From contig CM062297.1 of NCBI GenBank assembly GCA_031216915.1, positions 546,180,971 through 546,244,970 on the forward strand: 64,000 bases of DNA, read 5' to 3'. This document shows, in pieces, positions 11,720 to 23,323 of the stretch. The notes under the pieces are model-generated. The model was given only the letters and a program-made list of their open reading frames with translations. It searched no databases and was not told the DNA's origin. The position numbers were made by a program, and so were the translations under genes. Every line of letters begins with the position of its first letter. The stretch's first letter is position 1. Source of the stretch: Pictodentalium vernedei (taxonomy: Eukaryota > Mollusca > Scaphopoda > Dentaliida > Dentaliidae).

Positions 11720-12149
11720 ATGGAGGAAGATGATCTGTCTATGGTACAGGAAGTTGTCCCAGACGACGCACCTTCCACCCCTCCAGCTCTTGCTTGCTTC
11801 TCCGGCTTCTTCGGACCAGGAGTCTGTCCAGGAGGAGAGCATCCCAGACTCCGTGGAGGCATTCCTCGGGGAGGAGATCCCGTTCGAGTATTTCCGTGCC
11901 ACACTCCAGGATACGTACAACATCCAACTAAAAGCAGGTACCTCATCCCAAATGACCAGGACAGTACTCAATATGATCATCGGACACTACAACAGCTCTC
12001 AAGAAAGTTCTCAAGAAACAAGGATCAGGCCGTACACCGCCAAAGAAGAGCCTACTCTTCCCCCTGATCTGAAAACACCACCTACAACTATCTCACCGAC
12101 ACATCCTCCTCCTCCCAAGAAAAACCGCAGGAGACACAGACGCCGCTGA
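11720..12149 (+). pseudogene. Unknown acidic-to-basic ORF downstream of the TATA promoter
   Basis: The first ATG after the TATA box opens a strongly acidic frame (MEEDDLSMVQEVVPDD). This frame degrades after about 25 codons. A second frame, open from 11730, continues with an acidic region (SIPDSVEAFLGEEIPFEYF), a Ser/Gln stretch, a Pro/Thr-rich region, and a C-terminus ending in KKNRRRHRRR, a likely nuclear-localisation signal. One frameshift near 11800, or an unrecognised splice, would join the two. The acidic N-terminus and basic tail suggest a regulatory nuclear protein, but I recognise no family. Element 2 lacks it. Confidence 0.4.
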
Positions 12150-12758
12150 TTACCTTAACTCCTTCCATCCTTTTCCACATCCAGACATGCCAAAAACTTG
12201 AACAGTTAAAGAGGGTCGAAAGGGGCTTGTCCCCCAAATCGTCCCTGCTACTTAGTCCATAGGTTTTATCAGGCTGATGAGCAGGTCGCATTTCAAAGTG
12301 ATCTTACTGTAAACTTACTGCAAAACGTCAGAAGAACTCCATTTGTCACGCTTGAATGTATTACGGGTTTTCATTCAATAAGTCATTTTTTCACTTGAAT
12401 CGTTTTAACTGAAAACTATTCTATAGATGAAAGCGGATCAGTTCAAAAGATTAATTGATGTGATTTAAATGCGGTTTTGAAAGCGTTACATTACTGATAT
12501 GTTTACTTGAGATTTTGATTATTCGAGTTTTCCCTACGGCGAGAATAAGCGCGGTTGAGATTTAACATGTTCGAGGGCAAAACGCATTTATCGAGGTTTC
12601 ATTTGTAAAATGTTTTTCCCTCAACTGGTCTTAGTTATATATATTAAAGATTTTATTTACTTAAAAACATAAAAATAACTACATTTAATTTTGAGAATAA
12701 TAAAATAACCGCCGTTACCACAATCTAAAAAGCAAATATTAATAATTTAGAGAACAAA
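12150..12758. other. Element 1 subterminal spacer
   Basis: No gene is visible. Sequence near 12425-12460 (AAAGCGGA and TTCAAAAGATTAATTGATG) matches element 2 near 36933-36960, marking where homology to element 2 resumes after the element-1-specific block. An AT-rich leader shared with element 2 follows from about 12640. Confidence 0.6.
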
Positions 12759-13697
12759 AATGTTTTTACACATCAAAGATTCTAAGTGAAGAGATTAACT
12801 CCTCGACGAATATGAATGAGTCAAGAAAAGCATTCGATCCACCGACAGAAGCAAATGATTAGGAGAGATGGAATTAAGACAAGAGACTACAAAACTATTT
12901 AACCTGTGACGGAGGTTCAGGATCGAAGCAAGAAGGAGATTGTTGATGAATTGAGACCTATAATAGAAAGTTCTTTGAGAACGGGTTTGTTGCCTGGTAG
13001 TTTTACAAGGGAGTTTTCGTTTCAAAAATCACCACCGGATTATGTTCCCATGAGAAACGAAACCGATGTGAGCGAGAGCGATGATGCAGCTTCGACTTCT
13101 GAGAATGGTGGTAAGAGAGATCTGTTGTATGGAATTTACAGGGATTCTAGCGGTAGGACTTTTGTGGGCGACACTGAAGTGCGAGAGGATGATGAGAATT
13201 TAATCGTCGGTTCAAATAGGTATGAATTAACTCCTGGACTGCGAAAATTGCTTTTTGACAAGCCTAGAGATTACACGGATCAGGATTTCGACAATTAAGG
13301 CGACTTTCTGGTTCAGACCCACGCCATGAAGAGAAATAACGATGTCAGAGAGAGGAGACCCAAAGCCAATAGAGATTACAAGTGGACGAAGGTGGTGAAA
13401 CCCATATGGGATATGAATAAGAAATTCGTCAAATCGGTGACTGGAAAAGGAGTGAGAACCACTTTTCTTCCAAGTGATTCTGACGCTCTGTCTCAGAGAT
13501 TGAGTTTGTTGATGGCTAGTTGGCGCACCGGTAATACTGGAGTGGATAATGAGATAGTGAGCATATGTGACGAATTGTTGAGGCAGAAGATCTTGAATAG
13601 ACGAGATTATAAAAGGCAGATGAACGGATTGAAGGATTCATATATATATATAATAAGTAGAGAGAACAAACAAAAAATAGATAATAAAAAACAGTAA
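12759..13697 (+). pseudogene. Capsid-associated ORF relic (homologue of 37988-38893)
   Basis: This is the counterpart of the intact 301-codon gene in element 2. The N-terminal third is scrambled. Residues from VTEVQDRSKKEIVDELRP onward are clear, including the DLLYGIYRDSSGRTFVGDTE segment. A TAC-to-TAA change at 13296-13298 splits the gene, and the second part runs from MKRNNDVRERRPKANRDYKW. The native stop is lost, so the frame runs on to 13697. It is non-functional as it stands. Confidence 0.75.
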
Positions 13698-13783
13698 ATC
13701 TACACTAAAAATAATAAAAGTATTTAAACAACAAACGATTTACGAGCGAAAAAAAAAAAAAATATATATTATAAAATAAAAAT

Positions 13784-14160
13784 ATGTTGGTGATAAAGAG
13801 CAGGGGATACGTTAGAACTTACATTCAAGGCAGTTCTGGCATCGTTGATTCTATAATGTGAGCCTTCACGAGCAATGCAGGTAGAAAACTCACATCAACC
13901 GTGTTTGAGGTCGGTAAGAAGACGGCTTTGGATGCTGGTAAGAAAGCAGCTTCCGAAGCTAGTGGTAGGATCACTTCTGTGGCAAGAGGGTAGCTGATGC
14001 ATTGATCAACAAGTTGATCAGTCCGCCGGTGCAGTGAGCTACGTTAGAGTGATCGCCGAAAAGTTGGAAAGATTTTAAGGATGCTGTGGTACCCATACAA
14101 CATTTAGCCAAAATGATGAATGGATCTGGATTGAAGAGAACTCGCGACGGTGTAATATAA
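13784..14160 (+). pseudogene. Small Ala/Lys-rich protein relic
   Basis: It matches element 2 at 39035-39414: the start reads MLVIKSRGYVRTYIQGSSG and the end is KRTRDGVI. It has an in-frame TGA in the SIM-stop-AFTS region and a later frameshift in the SVA(R)G region. However, it keeps the correct phase at the point where element 2 is frameshifted (NAGRKLTSTVFEVGKKTA). The family seems to be a small basic virion or core component, by position and composition only. Confidence 0.6.
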
Positions 14161-14248
14161 ATAAATAATAATATTTATAAAACTGAGTTTAAAAAAACAT
14201 AAAAATTGTGTTTGAAAATCTAAAAAATAACCAAAAAAAATAAAAAAG

Positions 14249-15052
14249 ATGAACATCAAAGATATGTCTTGGAACGAGGCCGCAACCAAGAGGTTGAATA
14301 ACGAGTTGTTTCCCAAAAGCATAAGAGGCTTGATAGTGGGAAAATCGAATTGTGGAAAGACCAATCTGTTGATGAATCTGCTGTCGCAACCCGACTGGTT
14401 GGATTACGACAGATTATTCGTGTTTGTCAAGAGTTTGTTTCAACCTGAATACAGATTGCTTCAAGAGTGCATGGATCATAGATTGCCCAAGGACGTCATA
14501 GCTAGAATTTTTGACAGTAGGGAGGAATTTGACAAAAGTGAAGCTTCTCTCTCGACCATTTTGGAAGGTGCGCGATGGAATTGATGAAGAGAAATGTGTC
14601 TTCGAACGTCGAGTGTCGATTTTATGAGAATGCTAGCGATGTTGAAATCGGAAGATAAGAATCTCATGATTTTCAATGATCTGCTTTTGGAGAGACAGAA
14701 CCGATGCGAATCGTATTACGTTAGGGTATCGTCACAGCAAAGAGGACTGTTTCTACCTGTCACAGAATTATTTTCGACTGCCCAGACAGACGATAAGGGA
14801 GAACGCTAATTTCCTGTGTCTCTTTCGCCAGGATCTCAAGAATCTCAATCACATCTACGGAGATCACGTCGCAAACGACATGAGCATAGCAGAATTCAGG
14901 AGATTCTGCAAGAGGGTTTGGGATGGAGGACTTTACACTATTTCGTCGTGAGCGACTTGACTAGCGAATTTAATCACAGAAAATATCAGAGCAGATTTGA
15001 CAAGTTTTATGTTTCTGATGATAATAAAATAGAAAGCGAAAACAAAAATTAG
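14249..15052 (+). pseudogene. ATP: Packaging ATPase relic (A32/FtsK-HerA type)
   Basis: The N-terminal 110 codons are open and include the Walker A loop GKSNCGKT. One base is missing in the GGTGCGCGATGG region near 14572. A further 15-bp deletion near 14640 precedes the Walker B segment LMIFND, in which one Asp of the expected pair is changed to Asn. The downstream part containing CKRVWDGGLY is in other frames. Compare the intact gene at 39510-40358. Confidence 0.85.
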
Positions 15053-15113
15053 AAAATAATAATAAATCATCAATAATTCAGTTTTGAAAAAAAATAATAA
15101 AAATAAAAATATA

Positions 15114-15869
15114 ATGTTCAAACAAGGAGAATTGTTAGAATGGATAGCCGAGAATACGGCTGCAAAACAATCCATTCAAATCATGGTGAGTGGCGATTCG
15201 ACTCGATTCACGAGGAAATTCGAACCTTCCATCGAATTGAATAGAGAGAAAAGATACAAGATGGCGTTGGTGAATCTGGAGGCTTATTATTCCTTTCCCA
15301 ACGTCACCGTAAAGAATAACTCGTTCAAGTATTCCGATGGAGTGGATTGGTTGGAGATTCGAATTTCCAAAGGAAGTTACGACATAGACGATTTGAACAA
15401 TTACATTCAGATGTGAATGAAGACGGATGGAAAAGGAAGCAACAAGATCAGACTCGCTCCTAATCCTAATACCCTACAGATGATGTTGGATTTGGAAGAT
15501 AATTTGAAAGTGGATTTCAACATGGATGATTCTATAGGCAAGATGCTGGGATTCGATTGAAAGATATATCGAGGCCAAGCAGCATCTGAAAATACGGTTG
15601 ACATTCTCGCAGTCAATAGCATTCTGGTGAACGTGGACATGATTTCTGGAAGCTACATGAATGGTAGCACTCTACCGACGATCTATTCCTTCTTTCCAAA
15701 CATGTCACCAGGTTATAAAATCGTGGAACGACCTCGAAATTTAGTTTATCTACCCGTGATTTTAGATACGTTGTATAGTCTCAAAATCACGTTGACGGAT
15801 CAAAATGGTGAACTGTTAGATCTTTGTGGATAGAGGGTAACGATACGATTTCACATAAGAGAAATATAA
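15114..15869 (+). pseudogene. Minor capsid (penton-like) protein relic
   Basis: The full 252-codon length is in one frame, broken only by three stops: TGA at 15414 (CGA in element 2), TGA near 15558 and TAG near 15831. Recognisable segments are NLEAYYSFPNVT near codon 48, SFKYSDGVDWLEIRI, and the highly conserved C-terminal SGSYMNGSTLPTIYSFFPN and RVTIRFHIREI ends. In Polintons and related invertebrate genomic proteins this family is taken as the single-jelly-roll penton. That role is known from the family and not proven here. Confidence 0.8.
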
Positions 15870-16013
15870 AAAAGCAAAAAAAAAATAAAAATATTGTGTA
15901 TATATATATAAATAAGAAAATAAAACAAAAGCAATATTAATTTACAAAAATTATTTAATATATATAATTATCATTAAAACAATTGAACAAAATATATTTT
16001 AAAAAAAAGAAAT

Positions 16014-16615
16014 ATGACTGAATACATGGTTAAAAACGTGAACATATCCAAAGGACAGAGGGAGAAACTTGAGAGAGCGTTAACTCGAGGCGAGTCGGTA
16101 AGATTCAAATTCACTCACAAACGAGTGATGGTAACAGTCGAATTGCCTTGACCAGAACTCAAATCAAAAGGATGGAGAAAGCGATTCATGATAGAAGAGG
16201 GTTGAGTGTGAGATTGAGTGCCACTCAATTGAAATACAATTTGAGAATGAAAGGCAGTTTTATACTGCTATTGGCAGGAATCGCCGCAAAAGCATTGCCC
16301 TTTGCCGCAAAAACATTGCCCTTTCTCGGGCAGACTCTCGGCGTGGGAGCTCTCTTGGGACTCGTGAGTTCAGCAGTTGAGAAATTAATGGGTGGCAGCA
16401 GACTGTTTTTGAAGAAGCGAGGAGCCGCATGTCGTGTCCACATAAACGGCAAAAGTGAAGTATTGTATCTAGAACCCATTAGAGATGGCAACTCTTTCAG
16501 TGGAAATGGTCTCTATCTGAAGAGTGGACAGAACATTGTGCGACTCGGTAAGGGTTTGCTGTTTGGTCCGGATTCGCCGTTTAAGAATATACCAATTTTG
16601 AGTATGTTATTATAA
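16014..16615 (+). pseudogene. Membrane-active capsid-associated protein relic
   Basis: It is the counterpart of the intact gene at 41266-41877. The N-terminal 45 codons (MTEYMVKNVNISKGQREKL) are separated by a frameshift near 16125 from the rest. The rest contains the two motif repeats for Lys/Arg-rich helices and the Ala/Leu/Gly amphipathic stretch (LLLAGIAAKALPFAAKTLPF). The C-terminus, ending in IPILSMLL, is conserved. Confidence 0.7.
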
Positions 16616-16663
16616 AGTATAAAAATATAAATTATAGAAAGTATAAAAAATAATATAAAAAAA

Positions 16664-16921
16664 ATGGATAAAAAGGTAGGCTTTTTATTGAACGATAATG
16701 ATGAATAACATGGGATGGGAAAAAGATGTGGAAAAACAACTGGTTGCTAATGATGGATATCTCAGGAAAGAACTGAAAAAAGAGTTTAAAGACGATTGGG
16801 ATAGATGGTGGAAATTAAAAGGAAGAAGAAGAATGAGTTGTTTTCCACCACCACCACTACCACCACCTTCTGAAGAATTTTTTTTTTGTAAAAGTGTTTT
16901 TTTTCTCTTTATATATAAATA
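16664..16921 (+). pseudogene. Small charged ORF relic with polyproline tail
   Basis: MDKKVG-like start matches the 26-codon ORF at 41932 in element 2, then shifts frame. A second frame (16698-16922) carries a KDVEKQL segment, a Lys/Asp/Trp-rich helix and a proline run (PPPPLPPP). It is probably a broken small gene. Function is unknown. Confidence 0.4.
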
Positions 16922-17114
16922 AAAAGTTAAATTTTAATGTCCTTTTTTCTCGTATTAATTCAATTTTTTCTCACCTTAAGGAACATAAAAAAATGATTAA
17001 TTTCATCAAATAAATTTTTTTTGAGGGAATTAAAACATATATATAAAGACTATTTTAAAACTTTTTAACAAATTATTATTTAAATACAAAATTCAAAAAA
17101 ATATATTCTTACAA
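16922..17114 (+). promoter_or_regulatory. AT-rich intergenic promoter module
   Basis: It contains a TATATATAAA box near 17040 and the AACTTTTTAACAAATTATT then ATACAAAATTC block found before the SAP-like gene in element 2 (44100-44135). In element 2 roughly 1.3-2 kb containing three genes occupies this junction. Here it is short, by loss in this copy or gain in the other. Confidence 0.5.
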
Positions 17115-17709
17115 ATGAAGCAAACAAATAAAAAAATGAAAAATTTAGATGAGTATACCATACCTCAGTTAAACGAGATTTGTAAAAAATAAAAAATTCC
17201 AAATATCAGAAATCATAGAACCAAATCCAAAAAAAAATTAAAGTCATACAGGAGTATCATTCGTGAGGCGATGGAAAGAAAAAAATCGAAAGATCGAAAG
17301 GGAACAAACTTAAACAGATTTGAATTGCGAAAAGAAATAAGCCGATTCCAGTAACATCTGATGACAGAAAATGAAACGTGGAGCATGATGAAAAACTTAA
17401 GAGAGAGTTATGTAGTTTGCTCGATGAAAAGGCGAATGAAATGTCGATAGCAACGATGTCAAAAAACGTTCCAGTTGCGAAAAATGAGAAGAAAAAGGTG
17501 GTAAAGGGAATTGAAATGTCGACGTCGATAAAAAAAAAAAAGTTTCGGTTGTGAAAAATAAGAAGAAGACCAAACGAAAAGCCGTCGAAGAACTTCAAGT
17601 TTCAAAAGAAAATAAAAAAACTAAAATGAAAACAAGTGATGCAGTTCAGAATCTAGACAAACAAGATATATCGAATGAGCAATCAATGAAGGGAAAGGAG
17701 AAGAATATG
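17115..17709 (+). pseudogene. SAP-like DNA-binding protein relic
   Basis: It starts MKQTNKKMKNLDEYTIPQLN like the element 2 copy at 44151. It has a stop after EICKK, several frameshifts and an internal Lys-rich expansion. The final segment ends EYVA-TGA at about 17709-17714, in phase with the polymerase frame, exactly as in element 2. Confidence 0.6.
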
Positions 17710-17714
17710 TAGCA

Positions 17715-20700
17715 TGACTCATCACGGATGCATACCAATCGAATCCCGTAGAATGGGAGAGTGTGATCAAAGGCATTTTAAAAACTTTCAACGTGGTTCC
17801 CTCGTTCAAGAAACCCGATCCGAAATTGTTCATGGAATGGGTGAAGAAAAAAGTACTGAATTTGTTTCACGAACACGTGGACATGGGACTAAAAATTAAG
17901 ATGATACTCCATTGCGTGATGAATAAAATCGACGTGAAATCTGGTGAGAGCATCAAGAGAAATGCATATTTAAGATCTAACGTCGAACCTGTATTTTGAG
18001 GTTCAGATTTTTCGGACATTTTCGAAACGATGAAAGACAAGATGTTGACGTCTCTCACAAATTATCAACATGGAGGTAGTAATTGGATGTTTGATGAGGT
18101 GTTGAATCTCGAAATTCATCTAACTAAAAACGATTCGTTGAAAGCATCTTCCTACATGGAATTACCTTATTTCTTAGCTAAAAAACACTCCGTGGTCAAA
18201 GTGAGAAATAAAGATGATCAGTGTTTTAAATGGGCAGTCACCTTCACTTTATACCCCGTCAAAATCCATCCCGAGAGAGTTTCTTGTTATGAGGAGACTT
18301 CTAAAAATCTTTACTGGACCGGAGTGACTTTTCCAATGCTGTTAAAACACATCAAACGTTTTGAGGTTCAAAATCCTACCGTAGCGGTGAAAATCTTGGG
18401 ATATGATAAGGAAAAACGAACGATCTATCCCCTCAGACAGACTTCGTATCTCGAAAGAGAAAAGACGATTATTTTATTATTGATTTCGAATGGTGACAAT
18501 CGATTGTTGGGTTAAACATCCGACCCTATTACTGTCGAGACAAAATAATAAACATAAACGAAAGATATGTTTATGTTGCAACTGCATGAACGCGTTTCAC
18601 AGAAAAAAATCGTTAGCGAAATATCTGGAATATTGCAATGGAAATTAAGGCGTTGCCATCAAAATGCTCAAACCCAACACCACCGTGAACTCTCGAGATC
18701 ACAATAGAAGATTAAAAGTACCATTCATCGTGTATGCCGATTTTGAATGCTTCACCGTGAAAATGAGTTCCTGCCAACCCGACGCTCCTCGAAGTTACGT
18801 CGAAAGATATCAAAATCACATGCCTTCGGACTATTGCATTTATGTGAAATGTGCTTTCGACTCATAACACGACATGGGTCCCTTCACCTACACAAAACGG
18901 TGCGAAGACGACGACGTGGCTCAAAGGTTCATGGAAGAGTTAGAATCAAAAATTCAAATTTTATATGACAAATTCAAAACTCCAGCGAAAATGATCATCA
19001 CGCGAGAGCAACAGGACGAAAATAACAGAGCCATCGAATGTCACATATGCAGACAATCGTTCGATGAGAATTTGGAGGAAAATAAGGTCAGAGATCACGA
19101 TCATTACACGGGTCTGTATCATGGCAAGGCCCACAGCAAGTGCAATTTAAAATATCGCCGAGATGCCATTTTCTATCCGGTGATATTTCACAATCTCTCG
19201 GGTTACGACAGTCATCTGTTCGTGAAAAATCTTGGCACCTCCCACGAAGAATTAAATTGCATCGCGAACAGCGAAGAAAGATACATTTCCTTCACGAAAT
19301 GGAACGTCGTGGAGAAGAAAAGAGTAATCAATGGAGAGATGTTGTAAGAAAAAACGAAATCCATTCGTAGAGGCATACGTTTCATCGACAGTTTTAAATT
19401 CATGTGGACCGCTCTGGAAAAATTAGTCGATAACATGAGAAAGGATAAATTTAAAATCACAAGCGAACACTTCAGAGAATGAGTAGACATCATGTTGAGG
19501 AAAGGAGTCTATCCTTACGATTACATGAATGATCTAAAGAGATTCGATGACACTGCGCTACCTTTGAAAGAAGATTTTTATTCGAAATTATACGAATCCG
19601 ACATTTCCGACAAAAATTATGAACATGCCAAAAACGTGTGGAAATCATTCGATATGAAAACCATGAGAGATTATCATTATCTCTATCTGAAAACCAATGT
19701 TCTGCTCCTGGCAGACGTGTTCGAAAATTTTCGAGACGTCTGTCATCGAAATTACGATCTGGATCTGGCTTGGTATTTCACCGCACCGTCTGGCGAGGAC
19801 ACTCTGTTGAAGACCACCAAAGTCCAATTGGAATTATTATCCGACGTGGACATGTTGCTCATATTTGAAAAGGCCGCGAGAGGTGGCGTCTCGATGAGCT
19901 CCCACGGATATTCTGAAGCCAACAATCCCTACATGAAAGAAGGTTTCGATTCTGAACTATTGAATAAATACATACAGTATTGGGATGCTAATAATCTGTA
20001 CAGTTGGGCCATGAGTCATCCTTTACTGATTGGAAATTTCAAATGGGTGATGGAACCGGAAGAGATGCAAAACTAGAGAGACTATCCTTGCATTTTTGAA
20101 GTCGATTTGAACTATCTGGAAGAGTTACACGATCTACACAATGATTATCCGCTGGCTCCTGAACGAATGGAACCAATCGAAGGAGATGACGAAAAATTCA
20201 TTCCCAGTTTATTTAACAAACGTAAGTACATCGTCTACAGTGAGAATTTGAAACAATACATCGATCATGGGATGAAATTAGTCGACATACATCGCATCAT
20301 TCGATTCGATGAAGAGCCATGGATGAAAAAATACATCGATCTCAACACAAATCTTAGAATTCGAGCCGAGTACGATTTCAAAAAAGATTTCTTCAAACTC
20401 AAGAACAACTGTGTGTACGGTAAATCGATGGAAAACATCAGGAAGAGAACCGACATTACAGACACCGAACCATATTCGATGAAAATCTAGTAGCCGTTCA
20501 CATGCAAAAGACGCACATGAAGTTCGACAAACCCTATTATCTCGGACCAATCATCTTAGATATCAGCAAGCGATTGATGTACGAGTTTCACTATGATTAC
20601 GTCAAACGGAAATTTGGTGAGAAAGCCAAACTACTGTTCACCGACATGGACGGTTTAGTTTACAAGATAGAGACGAATGACGTCTACCGAGATATATCTC

Positions 20701-21236
20701 CGGACGTGGCTGTGTGGTTCAACATGAGCAATTATCCCATCGATCACCCGTCCAACATTCAATTGAACGACAACAAGAAGGTGTTGGGTAAATTTAAGGA
20801 CGAGAGCAGCAGTAAACAAATTGTCGAATTCGTGGGTTTGAGACCTAAACTATAAGCTTATCGCCTAGAAGGTGAAGAGATCAAGAAGTGCAAAGGGGTT
20901 AAAGCATGTGTGGTGAAGAAAAACATCTCTTTCTGAGAGTATAAAGATTGGCTGTTCGGAAGTGGTCCAGTGTACAAGACTATGAAATCGATTCCAAGCT
21001 ACAATCATGACTTGTATACCAAAATAGTCAACAAGATTTCGCTGATGGCTGACAATGATAAGAGATTCGTGTTAGACGATAAAATAAGCACTTTACCACT
21101 CAGACATTGGACTTTGGATATGATTAAGCATGATAGGATTCCAGAAAATCAAGAGGAATTGGATGGCTTCAAGATTATGGAAGTTGATAGAGACATCGAG
21201 AGAGTTAGTTTAAAAAGAAAAAGAAAAAAATTTTAA
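17715..21236 (+). pseudogene. POLB: Protein-primed family B DNA polymerase relic
   Basis: The complete gene outline is present, with many breaks. An N-terminal domain (KKPDPKLFMEWVKKKV) is followed by DDQCFKWAVT, the ExoI motif YADFECF near 18735, a Zn/HNH-like cluster CHIC...HDHYTG...HSKCN near 19040-19145, ExoII HNLSGYDSHLF near 19190, ExoIII near 19680, motif A YWDANNLYSWAM near 19980 and motif B NNCVYGKSM near 20405. Motif C reads DMDG where active enzymes and element 2 have DTDS. Stops include 17997, 19480 (both CGA in element 2) and others. About 50 bp are missing near 20460. Confidence 0.9.
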
Positions 21237-21300
21237 AAAAATAATGTCATTTTAGTGAATTATAATAAAATAAATAAATAAAAAAAAAATATACACATTT

Positions 21301-21735
21301 ATGAATAAGAAAATAGAGATATCCATAGAAGGTGTCGTCTTACCTAACAAACCCTTATCCAACATTGATCTGTCGAATGCGGCGAAGGAATTGAAAATCA
21401 AAGATTTTTTAGGCATATTTTCCAGAGATGCCTTGCCAAAGAGAAGACCTCGACAACCGGAATGCAGAATTGTAAATCTGGACGATTTATCAGGTGAAGG
21501 CACTCACTGGGTGGCGTGGTTCAAGAACGGGAAGAAGAAGAATTATTATTTCGACAGCTACTTAATCTCGCCACTGAAAGAAATAAAGAACTATTTCGAT
21601 GAACCAATGGTTTGTTACAACACAGAATGAGTGCAATCGCCAGATCAAGTGTTTTGTGGTCACCTGTGTCTCTACGTTCTCAAGAGATGATCAGAAGGAG
21701 ATCGGTTTCAAGACATTCTCAATGATTTACATTAG
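21301..21735 (+). pseudogene. PRO: Adenain-like cysteine protease relic
   Basis: It has the same 145-codon length as element 2's copy. The His of GTHWVAW and the Asp of YYFDSY are kept. A TGA replaces the Gln codon shortly before the catalytic FCGHLC segment, and a second TGA replaces a Trp codon near 21690. The start at 21301 is supported because an upstream ATG (21244) runs into a TAG here. Confidence 0.85.
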
Positions 21736-21856
21736 AGAGAGAGATTTTTTTATAGTATATATATAAAGGTAAAAAATTTATTTAAAAACATTTAATTGAA
21801 TAAAACAAAAAATAAAAATAAGTGAAATAATTCATTTTAAAAAACCTCAAAACAAC

Positions 21857-22935
21857 ATGCCAGTCGATAAATTTGGTAGAAGTGATGATGAAAATCGACC
21901 TAAAAAGAAGAGGAAGACGCTCGAAGTTGGCGATGGTTATGACGTTGCCAACTTGGATGAACCATATGTTCGGAGATACAAACCTTGAGAGGAACCTTTG
22001 AACATGAACGATAAGAAGCTGTACAATCTTCCCAAGCCAATAGATCTCACAGATGCAGTGACTAAAAAATACGGGGAACGCGGATTTTGAACGAATCATG
22101 CTAGATAATTACGTGGATATAGCCATGACCGACGATCTTGATCTGAAATCTAATTGTTTGGTGAACATTGCGAATCCTATAGATTCCATCGATGCCGCAA
22201 TCAAGAAATATGCAGACGATTCTCACGCACGATTCAGCGAACATCTGAGAAGTAGATACGTTCAGAAAACGATGCAATCAGAATTGAACGCCAATTCTAA
22301 TAAGATAACGAGCGTGGCCACTCCCACGAATCCGAAGGACGTGGCAACCAAACACTACGTAGATCTGGAACAGAGAAAGTCTGACAGATGAGAAATGAAA
22401 TCGGATCTGAATGCGGGATTCAACAAGATATTGAATCTGTTGAAGGTCGATGACACGGACGCGGACTCCACCGCACTCTACAAGGGCTACGTGGATTCGA
22501 CGGTGATACGATCTCAAGAATACATAGAATCTCAAGTGGACAATCTCTACCTGAACTAACAATCTGGTGGAACCATGGAGGGTGGCATCAACATGAACGG
22601 TCGGAAATTATTCGGTCTTGATCACGATCCTGAATTCGATTCCAGCACAGTCAGCAGGAAGTATGTGGACGACAACTCAGTCTGGAGAAAGGGCGACATC
22701 ATGGAAGGTAAACTAGACAAGGGCAGACATGCGCTCACGAATCTACCGGATCCCGTGAACATGACGGACGTCTGTACCCTGATTTCGGTGGTGGAGAAAA
22801 TCAAATACGCCAGGCAATTGATCACCGTGTGGGCTGAGGAGAGCAACACATTAGAGGAGGGAAAATCCGAGTGGTCTTTCGGAAACGGAGGTAGCAGATC
22901 GCAACATGGTCAGGTGGGATATCCCATGCCGTCTC
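21857..22935 (+). pseudogene. Fibre-like attachment protein relic, C-terminus deleted
   Basis: It begins MPVDKFGRSDDENRPKKKRK, then has a TGA near codon 44, a one-base shift near 22070, a TGA at 22389 (CGA in element 2) and a TAA at 22556-22558. The repeat modules of the shaft (NxxxP....DA..KKY) are recognisable. Homology to element 2 ends abruptly after VGYPM near 22928, and integrase sequence begins on the opposite strand. The globular tip is therefore missing. Confidence 0.8.
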
Positions 22936-23323
22936 TTCATTTTCGATCGAGTAGAGGTCGACTAATTGATGAACGTCATTGTTGTAGTATTCCTTTCCCT
23001 TGTCCACCCACAATTTATTCGGTTTTCGAGAAGACGAATCAGAGCCTCGGCGACGCAAGGTTTTGATTTATTCTTCAAAGCTCTGATCCAACTGTATTTG
23101 GAAAACACATCGATAACCATCAATAGATATTTGACACCCTCGTTCCACCTCGAAAATGATCTCATGCCGACTAAGTCAGCAGAGCAAATGTCATCCAGAC
23201 CCTTCATGAACACCCTTCTCTTTCGAAATTTATGCCTGATGGGTTGGTGTAACTCCATGGCCAAATCGCTCGTCAATAATCGTTTCTTCTTCTTTTCCAA
23301 AGCATTTTTTTTTAATGCCCCAT
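22936..23323 (-). pseudogene. INT: Integrase relic, C-terminal part deleted
   Basis: The minus-strand frame starts near MGALKKNALEKKKKR, then carries CSADLVGMRSFSRW (first catalytic Asp) and YLLMVIDVFSKYSW. The KGKEYYNND segment lies in a shifted frame. The gene stops at the deletion junction after YSIENEE. The Glu of the DDE triad (VVER in element 2), the C-terminal domain and everything downstream are lost. Confidence 0.85.

Noticed and set aside
11720-11800. Resemblance of the acidic MEEDDL...DDAPSTPPALA segment to p53-type transactivation regions
   Set aside because: The similarity is only compositional (acidic plus Pro/Ala) and there is no DNA-binding domain nearby.
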